DNA from: Ampelocalamus luodianensis
Lineage: Eukaryota; Streptophyta; Magnoliopsida; Poales; Poaceae
Length of the DNA stretch: 64,000 nucleotides
Reading direction: 5' to 3'
Assembly: GCA_036346255.1 (NCBI GenBank)
Contig: CM070632.1
Span: 32,266,657-32,330,656 of the forward strand
Positions 22,030 to 32,304 of the stretch are shown piece after piece. The first letter of the stretch is position 1. Each line of letters begins with the position of its first letter. Position numbers and translations under genes: made by a program. The notes under the pieces are model-generated. The model was given only the letters and a program-made list of their open reading frames with translations. It searched no databases and had not been told where the DNA came from.

Positions 22030-23579
22030 ATGATGAGCCTCGACCTATGCGGAAGCAATGATGGACCTGACTACGAGAAATGGCATAGTGCCATGAGATC
22101 CGAGATAGCATCCATGGGAGACAATCAAGTTTGGAATTTGGTTGACCACTTTGATGGTGTTAAAACCATAGAGTGCAAATGGATCTATAAAAGGAAGATT
22201 GATATGGATGGAAATGTTCATATCCATAAAGCTCGACTTGTCGCAAAGGTTTCGGCAAGTTCAAGGAGTTGACTACGATGAGACTTTCTCACCGTAGCGA
22301 TGCTTAAATCAATACGGATCATTCTAGCTATTGCTGCATATTTCGACTATGAGATATGGCGGATGGATGTCAAAACGGCTTTCCTTAATGGAAATTTAAC
22401 CGAGGACGTGTATATGATACGACCAGGGTTTTGTCGATCCAAACAATGCTAGAAAAGTATGCAAACTTCAAAAATCCATTTATGGATTGAAGCAAGCATC
22501 TCGGAGTTGGAACATTCGTTTTGATGAAGTGGTCAAAGGGTTTGACTTCATCAAAACGAAGAAGAATCTTGTGTTTACAAGAAGACAAGTGGGAGCTCAC
22601 TCGTATTTCTAATCTTATATGTAGATGACATATTATCGATTGGAAATGATATTCCTATGCTCGAGTCCGTTAAGACCTCACCAAAAATAGTTTCTCAATG
22701 AAGGACTTAGGGAAGCGGCATATATTTTGGGTATTAAGATCTATAGAGATAGATCAAAAGGCTAATAGGATTAAGCCGTAGTACTTACATTGACAAAGTG
22801 TTGAAACGGTTCAACATGGAGGAGGCAAAGAAAGGGTTCTTGCCCATGTCTCATGGCATAAATCTTGCAAGACTCGGTGTCCTTCGACAAGCGATGAGCG
22901 AGATCGCATGAGTAAGATTCCATATGCTTCGCCATTGGATCTATCATGTATGCTATGATGTACTCTGAATGTTTCCTATGCTCTAAGTGTTACGGCGATA
23001 TCAGTGATCCAGTGAGAGTCATCGGGCGGCGCTTAAAAACATCCTCAAGTATTTGAGAAGAACTAAGGATGTGTTCCTAGTCTACGGAGGTGAGGAAGAG
23101 CTCGTTGTAAATGGTTACACCGATGCAAGCTTCCAAACCGACAAAGATGATTACAAATCGCAATCGGTTTTGTGTTCCTTTTGAGCGGTGGTGCGGTAAG
23201 TTGGAAGAGTTCCAAGCAGAGAGATCTGGTTACTCTACAACGGAGGCGAGTACATTGCGGCTTCAAGCAAAGAAAGGAAGGTGTTTGGATAAGGAAGTTC
23301 ATAATCGAACTAGGTGTGGTTCCTAGTGCGTGCGATCCTCGGATCTTTATTTGTGATAACAAGTGGGGCCATTGCGCAAGCCAAGGAGCCGAGGAATCAC
23401 CAAAAGAACAAACACATATCACAAGGTTTCATCTCATTCGAGAGATCCTTAATCGAGGAGATTTAAAGATATGCAAAATACACACGGATTTGAATATTTG
23501 GATCCTTTGATGAAGCCTCCCCTGACCTAAGCATGAGGCGCACACAAGAGCTATGGGTATTAGATATCTTCTAGATTGA
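22030..23579 (+). pseudogene. copia reverse transcriptase and RNase H, frameshifted
   Basis: RT begins around WHSAMRSEIASMGDNQVWNLV and ECKWIYKRK, then GVDYDETFSPV, WRMDVKTAFLNG, the active site LILYVDDIL at 22618-22629 (both Asp kept), and SIYGLKQASRSWN. RNase H parts follow: VNGYTDASFQTDKDDY, EYIAASS, DNNGAIA-like residues and MKPL near the end. The stop is at 23577-23579. Breaks are mostly single-base losses, for example GGTTTCGG where GGTTTTCGG keeps the frame. Confidence 0.88.
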
Positions 23580-23588
23580 CTCTAGTGC

Positions 23589-23598
23589 AAGTGGGAGA
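23589..23598 (+). other. copia polypurine tract
   Basis: AAGTGGGAGA directly before the 3' LTR start TGTTGGAG; this is the usual plus-strand primer position. Confidence 0.85.
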
Positions 23599-24228
23599 TG
23601 TTGGAGATATGCCCTAGAGGCAATCATATTGATGATGATATTTCATTGTATCCATGATTTAATAAATGTTCCTTGAATATTGCCTTTGTGTTGATTAACA
23701 AGTATGTGACTTGTTTGTGAAACTCTTTACTTGTATGGTTATTCTAAAGTTGTCCCTAGTCGGAGTTCATGTGAGGACACACGTGAATGATGGATTAGCA
23801 CATGTATCGGTTGATGACCATGTTTCACTGTGTCATAAACATGGAGATGTCAAACCAATAATGTGGACACATGTTTAGAACATGGGGTTGGACCGACCCA
23901 ACATGAGACATAGTAATTATTCTTATGGTTCTCTCTACACAATGTGTCGCCTTGTCCTTAGACACGAGATTGTCGTATGTACTTGAGATGTGAATCGACC
24001 TACTTAGGGAGCTATCAAACGCTACTCCGTGAATCGGGTAGTTATAAAGGTAGCTTCGGGTTTGTCATGAAGCATGCCGCGAGGCATGGTCGATCGAGAT
24101 GGGATTTGCCCTCTCTACGAGAGATATCTCGGGCCTCGAGTGATCGGATCCGTAAATGCATGGCCATGCTACTTAAGGTTAAGAGTTAACCTAGTAAGGG
24201 ATTCCGGATCACGGGATCGAAAAGAGTG
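23599..24228 (+). repeat. copia 3' LTR, incomplete
   Basis: Starts TGTTGGAGATATGCCCTAGA, then matches the 5' LTR from TCCATGATTTAATAAATG. It stops at the N run in sequence equal to about 17600 of the 5' copy, so roughly 680 bases of LTR are unread. Confidence 0.92.
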
Positions 24229-24328
24229 NNNNNNNNNNNNNNNNNNNNNNNNNNNNNNNNNNNNNNNNNNNNNNNNNNNNNNNNNNNNNNNNNNNNNNNN
24301 NNNNNNNNNNNNNNNNNNNNNNNNNNNN
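24229..24328. other. Assembly gap (100 N)
   Basis: Exactly 100 N, a conventional placeholder for unknown length. It replaces the end of the copia 3' LTR and the junction with the next sequence. Confidence 0.99.
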
Positions 24329-24516
24329 CACGCCACCATGCATAGTTGCTAGCCTCTTGACAGGAAAATCTACTGAACTATAGAAAGATTCAAAAAACTG
24401 CTGGTGTTTTTCGTATGAGCGGCAGTAACTGAATTTCTGAGTTTCAGTACAGAAACAGATTCAAACACTTTTTTGCAGCGCAACTGTTTTGCGACTTTTT
24501 GGTTTTTCTACTCTTA
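24329..24516. other. Unassigned sequence right of the gap
   Basis: About 190 bases with no recognisable gene or element; not copia LTR as far as I can see. Confidence 0.5.
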
Positions 24517-24519
24517 TTA

Positions 24520-24835
24520 GGGTATGTACAGTGGTATAGATAGTGGTTGTCTGTAGTACCTTTCATGTCATCTATAGACAAAACTAAATACAACTCATAC
24601 AATGGGTTGTCTCTAAATTGTTTATATATATCATCCATAAAATGAGGCCATAAAACTTGTGGGTTACAGATGGCATAGATACAACAGCAAAATAGTCGTC
24701 TATAAGGGCTTTATAGACTGTCTGTTGCATGCCAGATAGCTTCATTCTCTCTCCTTATTCTCTTTCATCTACATCACTAAATATCTTACGTGACAAAGAT
24801 AATAAACTGCTGATGTCACTCCACTGTACATGCCC
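24520..24835. mobile_element. Tourist-like MITE (PIF/Harbinger type)
   Basis: Terminal inverted repeats GGGTATGTACAGTGGT and, reversed, GGGCATGTACAGTGGA. It is flanked by TTA at 24517-24519 and 24836-24838, the 3-bp target of PIF/Harbinger. It is 316 bp and non-coding. It lies next to the 3' end of copia fragment 2. Confidence 0.88.
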
Positions 24836-25052
24836 TTAGTTGGATACTTGGTTCAGTTACATGCAAGTGAAGGCCCGGTTTTTCCTCGGATCAAAACCAC
24901 AATTCGGAAGACCCGTTTCACTAGGAAAAGAAATGCTACATGCATAATACTCCTACTCCTATGGCTTAGCATGCAGAATAGTATAAACAGAGGAAGCGAA
25001 AAATGCAGTATAATGAAAAAAAATACATCATCAATCACTCCCTATTTTTTCA

Positions 25053-25947
25053 CTGCACTACTACCATTCCGAGCTTGCTTCGCAACTCCAAAAACCTTAT
25101 CTGCCCGAGTGATTTTGTTAAGATATATGCCCGCTGATACTCCGATCGGACAAAATCAATCCCAATCCTCGCTTCCTCAATACACTGCTTGATGAAATGG
25201 TAACGTGTATCAATATGTTTGCTTTGGTCATGGAGCCATGGAGGATTGGGTTCTTGGACAAAGCGATGGCTGACTTATTATCCACTAGAAGATTAATGCT
25301 TCTGGGTTCCTTCTTCACTATGTCGCCAAGCACCTGAGCAAGCCATACTCCCTGGCATGCGACAGTGGTAGCTGCAATATATTCCGCTTCACAGGATGAC
25401 AATGCAATCATTTTCTGCTTTTGTGATTGCCAACTGACTGGAGCACTCCCTAACAGGAATAACACTCCCATTGTACTTTTTCGGTCGACCAAGTCTCCGG
25501 CCATATCGCAATCACTGAAACCAACTAACTGAGGTTCATCTTCCAGACATCTCTTGTAACAACAGCCAAGAGTCCTGGTTCCCTTTACATAACGCAAGAT
25601 ATGTTTCACAGCCGCCATGCGCTCGGTTGTGGGTGCTTCCATGAACCGACTCACATACCCCACACAATATGCGATGTCAGGCTTGGTATGCACCAAATAC
25701 CTCAGGCTGCCGACTAAATTCCTGTAAAGAGTAACATCAACCGGAGGATGTTTACTCACCTTGCTCAACTTGATTCTTGCGTCCATGGGTAGTTGACACG
25801 GGTTACAGTCTCCCATGCCAGCTTTCTCCAGTATTTTCAGAGCATATGCCGATTGATTTAGAGTGATCCCATCTGCCCCTTGGTGTACTTCCACTCCAAG
25901 ATAGTAACTTAGCTGGTCCGGATCACTCATGTTGAATAACTTAAATT
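25053..25947 (-). pseudogene. copia element 2: end of RT and RNase H
   Basis: Starts inside the RT at NMSDPDQLSYYLGVEVHQ, runs through SLRYLVHTKPDIAYCVGYVS and MAAVKHILRYVKGT, then RNase H with FSDCDMAGD, SCEAEYIAATT, LLVDNKSAIALS and a final DILTKSLG-like stretch reached by one frameshift near 25190. The last codons (MVVVQ, stop) are near 25053. The upstream part is replaced abruptly at about 25947 by plus-strand gypsy sequence, so this is a rearrangement breakpoint. The 24839-25052 stretch to the left is non-coding. Confidence 0.88.
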
Positions 25948-26217
25948 AACCCAGTTTTTCATGTGAGTCAACTGAAAAAGCATGTGGGAGAGAAAGCAGT
26001 TCCCAGCTTAGAATTGCCCTTAGTGGATAAAGATGGAAACATTTTAACTGAACCACTAGTGATTCTCGAGAGGAGGGTGATACCCAGGAACAACAAACTT
26101 GTCGTTCAGTGGTTAGTTCAGTGAATGAATCTACCACCAGCTGCTGCCACATGAGAGGATGCTGATTTCATCTCCAAGGTATTTCCAAACATTAATCCTC
26201 GAGGGCAAGGATGTTAG
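25948..26217 (+). pseudogene. gypsy chromodomain end (G2, left copy)
   Basis: C-terminus of a chromoviral polyprotein: FHVSQLKKHVGEKAVP, LVDKDGNILTEPLVILERR, then WEDADFISKVFPNINP. An in-frame stop follows VQWLVQ, where the right copy has Lys-Trp. The normal stop TAG overlaps the first six LTR bases (TGTTAG at 26212-26217). It is truncated at its 5' side against copia RT. Confidence 0.88.
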
Positions 26218-26647
26218 GGAGGGGCAACTATCAGATTTATGAAGATATTGAACCCAGACTCAACAAAAGATGTTTATTTCAGTTAAGGGATGGCTGAGGT
26301 CGTCTAATACCTCTTCGAGTTATGAAGATCTAACAGTTGTAATCGGATCTAGTATGAACTGTACTCTGTTAGCTGTCTTGCCATCACTATATCACGTCTA
26401 GCGTTGTAGCTTTGTCGCTACTCAGAATGACAGGCTGCGCATGTCATTTAAGCCGTCGCGATTGTAATAGAATCTTTTTATCAATGAAATAAAACCCTAA
26501 TTAGCTAATCTACTTTCCCTTTTTCTGTTCTTCCATCTCGACCCTAAATTCTTACCTCCCCCCAATCCTCTGCTATCTGTGTTCTGTTACTTCAAATTTC
26601 AGGATCAACATTATCGGGTCCAGGATCAACATTATCTGGTCCTAACA
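26212..26647 (+). repeat. LTR of gypsy G2 (left copy)
   Basis: TGTTAGGGAGGGGC ... GGTCCTAACA, 436 bp, with short terminal inverted repeat TGTTAG/CTAACA, preceded by the purine-rich GAGGGCAAGGA. A CTAACA-end duplication of the phrase CCAGGATCAACATTATC sits just inside the 3' end. The short LTR suits a Reina-like chromovirus (inference). Confidence 0.88.
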
Positions 26648-27658
26648 AGCGCTATCGATGACGATAGTATGATGCCACCGAGGGTGAGCATAAAGAAGGA
26701 TTGGGATGGGCCGATGGGGGCAGCGTGGGTGAGGGCAATGAAGGATTTATATGGGGCAGTGGGAAGTAAATCGACTGCCTTTGCTATTATAAAGGCACAA
26801 CCTAAAGATGGTTAGGATTTCCAAGGCTTCTACCATGGTCCTGATCCTAGATCTTGGTAGGACCACGATAGGTCCAATACATGCAATGCAAGTATGTTTG
26901 CTTCACCAGACACGCCACGTATTGTGAGGGAAACAACAGACATATACGAGACTTGGAGCCAATTTCTCTTATGTACTTTCCCCCAAAAACAATGACAATG
27001 TTGTACCATATGAAGTGATAGATGGAAATGTGTCACGCAACCTGTAGCCCGCGCTGAGCATTCACCTTCTATGGTTCTTCCCCGCTCTCTCTCTCTTCAA
27101 GCAAGTGAGCGACCCGCTCTTTGTCGATGCACTAGATCTGGTGCTGTGCTCCATGCCCCTGAGCCGCTATCGAGCCACGTGAGAGTACCTCCATGCCCTT
27201 TTCTTCTTCTTCTCCAACCCTAGCTCCTCCTCCACTCACTTCGATGAATGCTGTCAGGGACCACCACTCTCGATCCCTTGTTGATTCTAGCAATTTCGAC
27301 ATCGTACGACCATCATTTGGGCTTGACACCTTGACCTCTCTATCCGGCGTGCCGAGCCGCTCTGTTGTTGAAGGATGGGGATGGAATGGTGTGGCATTGG
27401 AGCAGTGGCACTGGCGAGGTTGGTGATTGTTGCATCGATTCCTTTTTTGTTGCAATAGTTTTTTCATTTGTTGCACTAAGAGTTGGTTTTTGTTGCATAG
27501 ATATGATGATGTGTTGCATCACATTTTTATTTTTTGTGCAGTAGCTAATTTCATTTGTTGTAACATATTTTTTTATTTGTTGTACTGAGGTGTGGCACAA
27601 GGGTTTATTTTTGTCGTGTCATTTGAGCTTCTTGTTGCACGAATGAAGTTTGTATTTG
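26648..27658 (+). repeat. Inverted-repeat flank, left arm
   Basis: Starts AGCGCTATCGATGACGATAG directly after the LTR, possibly the leader of a tandem gypsy copy. It ends in a stretch rich in TTGTTGCA-like words. No supported gene. A 48-codon frame from about 26671 (PRVSIKKDWDGPMGAAWVRA) is present, but I cannot assign it. Confidence 0.7.
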
Positions 27659-28409
27659 TTGTGTATATATAATTGAGATTCTTCTGCTGGTCTCGTATCC
27701 AGAGAGCACCATCGTCAATGAGCACTTGAAGCTCGTGCTCATCGAGTTGGTCAATGTTCAGGATATTGCTGCGGAGTCTTGGAATGTAATATACATCGGT
27801 CAGGATGCGGTGCTCGTCATTGTTACAAGTGAACATCACTGCTCCTCTTCCACAAATGTCAATGACGGACCCATCACCAAATTTTACCTTTCCTCTGACA
27901 GCTGTATCCAGCTCACCAAAATTCTCCTTTGAGTCGGACATATGATTTGAGGCTTTGGTATCTAGATACTAGAGACCGTCCTGGGTCTCCTTCTCCCGGC
28001 CGAGATACACTTGAGCATCTACCTCGTAGAGGATGAGCTCTTCAGTCATCTCTTCCTTTGCCTCCGTGAGTGCGCAGACTTGAGCCATGAGAAGTGTTGG
28101 TTCCTCATCTTGAACTTGAGTTAGGTTTACTTGCTCCTTCTGCTCCCAGCAAGGCTTGCGACACTCCTTTGCAAAATGCCCATAAACATTACAATTGAAG
28201 CATTTTACCTTCGACTTGTCACGCTGGTATGCCGAAGTTCCAGCTTCCTTGCCACCAGAGGGCCCTTTTCCGTGACTTACTTGCTTGTCACGACCCCAGT
28301 TCTGGTCTCAACCACCTTTGGCAGTCGATGGAAAAAAATGATCCCGACTACTTGTCCTTGGATCGTGCTAGCCATTCCTCCTCCGTGAGTAGCAATCGCC
28401 CTCCTCCAT
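27659..28409 (-). pseudogene. copia element 2: gag zinc knuckle and protease
   Basis: Minus strand reads CFNCNVYGHFAKECRKP (CCHC knuckle, about 28153-28200), then a Glu-rich linker, LDTKASNHMSDS (protease motif with Lys where Gly is usual), VKFGDGSVIDICGRG, and DVYYIPRLRSNILNIDQL. It ends at IRDQQKN. Likely the same element as 25053-25947, with integrase and most RT missing between. A stop precedes LDTK, so the frame is broken. Confidence 0.85.
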
Positions 28410-29435
28410 CAAATACAAACTTCATTCATGCAACAAGAAGCTCAAATGACACGACAAAAATAAACCCTTGTGCCACACCTCAGTACAACAAATAAAAAAA
28501 ATCTATTAAAACAAATGAAATTAGCTACTGCACAAAAAATACAAATATGATGCAACACATCATCATATCTATGCAACAAAAACCAACTGTTAGTGCAACA
28601 AATGAAAAAAACTATTGCAACAAAAAAAGGAATCCATGCAAAAATCACAAACCTCGCTAGCGCCACTGCTCCAACGCCAAACCATTCCATCCCCATCCTT
28701 CAACAACAGAGCGACTCAGCACGTCGGATAGAGAGGACAAGGCGTCAAGCCCAAACGATGGTCGTACGGTGTCGAAATTGTTAGAATCAACAAGGGATCG
28801 GGAGCGGTGGTCCCCGGCAGCATTCATCGAAGTGAGAGGAGAAGCGGCCGGGGTTGGAGAAGAAGCGAAGAAGGGTGTGGAGGCACTCTCGCGTGGCTCG
28901 ACAGCAGCTCAGGGGCATGGAGCACAGCACCGGATCTGGTGCATCGACAAAGAGAGGGTCGCTCACTTGCTTGAGAGAGCGGGGAAGAAGCACAGAAGGT
29001 GAATACTCAGCGTGGGCTGCGGGTTGTGTCACTTGTGTGACACGTTTCCATCTGTTGCTTCCTATGGTACGCACGAGTGTTAGCATTGTCATTGTTTTTT
29101 TGGAAAGTACATAGGAGAAATTGGCTCGAAGTCTTGTATATGTCTGTTGTTTCCCTCGCAATACGTGGCACGTCTGGTGAAGCGAACATACTTGCATTGC
29201 ATGTATTGGACCTGTTGTGGTCCTACCAAGATCTAGGATCAGGACCACGATAGAAGCCTTAGAAATCCTAACCATCTTTAGGTTATGCCTTTATAATAGC
29301 AAAGGTAATCGATTTACTTCCCACTGCCCCCATCTAAATCCTTCATTGCCCTCACCTGCGCTGCCCCATCGGCCCATCCCAATCCTTCTTTATGCTCACC
29401 CTCGGTGGCATCGTACTATCGTCATCGATAGCGCT
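28410..29435 (-). repeat. Inverted-repeat flank, right arm
   Basis: Reverse complement of 26648-27658 with scattered substitutions. It contains (CAACAAA)-like words at its left and GATAGCGCT next to the LTR. No supported gene. Confidence 0.85.
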
Positions 29436-29731
29436 TGTTAGGACCCGATAATGTTGATCCTGGACCCTATAATGTTGATCCTGAAATTTCAAGTAATAGA
29501 ACACAGATAGCAGAGGATTAGGGGGAAGGTAAGAATTGAGGGAGGAGAAAGAAGAACATGGAAGGAGAAAGTAGATTAGCTAATTAGGGTTTCATTTCAT
29601 TGACAAAAGATTCTATTACAATCGCGACAGCTTAAATAAGACGATCTTAGCCATCCCTTAACTGAAATAAACATCTTCTGTCGAGTCTGGGTTCAATATC
29701 TTCATAAATCTGACAGTTGCCCCTCCCTAAC

Positions 29732-32298
29732 TGTAATACCCCGATATTGTGACAAGCAAATAGTCGGGAGAGATTAAATGTTGGGAAGATTAATCTTCAT
29801 GAGAGAATTTAATGGATTTTCGAGAGGACCAACAGAAATTTCACAATTCATCTTTTGAGAGGATTTTCATTGTTCCACTCAACTGGGCTTGGGCCCGCCC
29901 ATGAGGGAAAGGGGGTGGCCGGCCATAGGGGGGGTGCCACTCCCCCCAAACCCTAGCCCCACCTCCCCACCACTCCACCTCCACTCCTCCCCTGAGCCGC
30001 CACCTCCTCCCTCTCCCACGCCTCCCCTTGGCTGCCTCCTCCATCTTGCGCCCTCCCTAGCATCTCCCCTATTCCCCCATGGCAGCCGGCCAAGGGAAGA
30101 AGAAGGTGACCCCCTTTTGGGTGGCCGGCCAAGAAGGAAGAAAAGAAGAGAAGGGAAGAAGGAAGAGAAGAAAGGGAGAGGGAAGAAGGATCCGCAACCG
30201 GGAACTCGTGGTGATCATCCGCACAGCGTGCCTTCGTCGTCTCAGCAAGGGTATCCCGTGATTCTTTGTTTTGGGGTCGTTTTCTAGTTGTTCATTTTCG
30301 GTTGTCAGTTCGTCGGTTTTCTGCAGCAGAGAAGATTGTTGTTTTGATTATGTTAGAGGCAGAATTGGGTCTGGGTGTCTCCTAGAAAGTTGTAGATATC
30401 GTAATTACCTTTCATTGCCGACAAGAATCAGGTCATTCCGACTTCGGTAGCAATAGTTATGAATTTAATGGTGTGACTGTGTTTCTGGGAAGAAGATGAA
30501 CAGACAGTTTGGATTAACCTGTTTTAAACATGCTGTTAGATGGGTTTTCAGAGGTCTCACCATAACGAAAAACGAGGCTAATCCTCTTAGATTTCAGGAA
30601 AGCTAAAGATCACTGAATTTGGACGAACGTAGAGAAAGTTATGATAGTTTCTTTGTCGCTGTCCAGAAACCCGACGTGAAATATTTGCTCTGATTAAATA
30701 GATTGGTAGGTCTGGTAGATGGCCGAATCAGAGGGTCTCCCAACTAAGTTTATTTAGACATTTCAATTACCTTTTCAGATTGTCCAAGATCATCCTATTT
30801 GGACTCCTGAGCAGAAAGTTATGAATTTTGAAGTCTGCTGTCCGCAGTGACCGATCGCTAGAAATTAGAAAAGCTAGACGTGATAAGAAGATTAGCGATT
30901 TCGATTGTAATGTGATGTATGCTTTTGGTCCAGTATGTTATTCTTAGTTTGGGGTTACCTTCTTGTCCAGGTGGCAGCGAGATCCCAAGGGCAGCACCCA
31001 CTTCGTCCGCGCGTTTCGCACGGTTGAGGCAAGTATTCGGGTTATAGCGTATTTTCGGTTGTATGATATGATTGTGGTGATTGCTTGTTGTAGCCTTGCA
31101 CGAATGTTAGCGTAATGAGTTTTCCTTTATCTTGATGAATGCAAGCTATGGTTAAAGTTTCCTTGAGCGTTGCTAAATCATACATGTTGTTATGTACATG
31201 TTAAATTCGTATATGAAAGACGTGGGCATGGAGCAATTGCATGTTCCAATCGTGTTGGAGACTTGGTCATACATGCATGTTTTTGATATATGATAGCGAA
31301 GTAAGGTTGTTGGCATGATGTTTATATTGAGAATGATAAATGCTCCAAGTATGATTATGATTTATTTATGTCCGTTGTTATTGTACTTGGTATATTGATG
31401 ATGAATAGATGTTGTGCATGTGCATATTGAGATCATGTTGAAGCTTGGTCACGTGGTGACCAAGCATGCATTCGTTGAGGTCCCCGTCATGTATTGACGG
31501 CTTTGAGGTCCCCACATTGGTGCAATGTGGGCTATGAGCAAAGAGGTCCCCATCATTCGATGATGGGCAAGGTCCCTATACATGTGGTGTATGGGCTTTT
31601 GGTCCTCGTGCGAGAGGGCACAGCAAGGGTACACAATGACGGTTGTATACCCCGCATTACCGGTAAAATGCGAAAAGAGATAAAGTTAAAAGGTGCATTG
31701 CATTGGTTGCTTTCACATGAGCATGAAGGCTTTACTCAGTGCATTGTTTATCTTGGATTATTGATGCTATGAATGTTAACTTGCTTAGCCTTGTTGGTAC
31801 TTGTTGAGTCTTTGGGCTCACTCTTGCTTTGATGTGTTTTAGGTACAACTGCAAGACGGCATGCATGGGAGGAGTAGATGAATTGGAAAGCACGCACTAC
31901 CTCACAACATTAAAGCAATTGTCATTTAGCTTCATATAAGAATAAATAGATCACTGAGAAATACCCATGGTGGTTTTATGATTCGATTATGGTTATGAGA
32001 ATAGTGTTAATTTGATTACATTCATATGATTATCTCTTATGCATGAGTAAATTGGATTATGAAATTATTGTTAAATGTTATGTTTACTGTTAGAAGCTAT
32101 GGATAGTTTGAGTTTCAGTTAATCGTAATAATGAGAATAGAAAGTTTTGGTTATGTTTATGATATTATTCTACACGCATCCTTGATCAATTGTTGGAACC
32201 TCAAGGATTAAAGGAGGTTTTGTCGAGATTTTGTAATTGGTCTTAGTTTAGCTTAGTTTAATTTATTTTAGTAGCATTCCGTGCTCAATGTTGATGAA
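29732..32298 (+). mobile_element. Solo LTR, family F
   Basis: Starts TGTAATACCCCGATATTG, 2,567 bp, flanked by perfect CTAAC duplications. The 3' end reads ...GTTGATGAA rather than CA, so its last bases are mutated or the family has an unusual end. It includes a GC-rich leader-like block (29890-30290, with an accidental 132-codon frame) and a remarkable stem-loop array (31443-31672). No internal coding region. Confidence 0.82.
31443..31672 (+). repeat. Array of eight consecutive stem-loops in LTR F
   Basis: Stems: 31443-31465 (GCTTGGTCAC/GTGACCAAGC), 31484-31500 (CCGTCA/TGACGG), 31511-31531 (CCCACATT/AATGTGGG), 31549-31567 (CCCATCAT/ATGATGGG), 31574-31595 (CCCATACA-type with one bulge), 31604-31617 (CCTCG/CGAG with bulge), 31627-31652 (GGGTACACAA/TTGTATACCC, one mismatch), 31653-31672 (CGCATT/AATGCG). 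Several stems are preceded by GAGGTC or AAGGTC. Confidence 0.88.
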
Positions 32299-32304
32299 CT
32301 AACA

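Larger units (their letters stand above)
17193..24228 (+). mobile_element. Ty1/copia retrotransposon (Angela/BARE-type), 3' LTR runs into the gap
   Basis: Parts in order: partial 5' LTR, Met-type primer site (18284), leader, gag (start 19715), protease, integrase, RT, RNase H (stop at 23579), polypurine tract and 3' LTR starting TGTTGGAGATATGCCC. Integrase before RT defines Ty1/copia. The gag motif NGTNYSDW and the LTR start resemble Angela/BARE elements. Nearly every domain is out of frame with the next through one-base losses. Target duplications cannot be checked: the 5' LTR start is missing and the 3' LTR enters the N run. Confidence 0.93.
29436..32304 (-). repeat. LTR of gypsy G2 (right copy), split by solo LTR F
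   Basis: 29436-29731 plus base 32304 form one LTR (minus strand TGTTAGGGAGGGG ... CCTAACA), about 297 bp. It is cut one base from its sense-strand start by LTR F, with CTAAC duplicated at 29727-29731 and 32299-32303. Confidence 0.88.

Noticed and set aside
24444..24638. 64-codon minus-strand frame
   Set aside because: It covers the MITE inverted repeat and its flank; no protein support.
29889..30287. 132-codon plus-strand frame
   Set aside because: Same situation inside solo LTR F; Pro-rich then Lys/Glu-rich composition of the GC-rich block, no family match.
31443..31672. CRISPR-like array
   Set aside because: Eukaryotic context; the hairpin stems differ from one another and there are no constant repeats with spacers.
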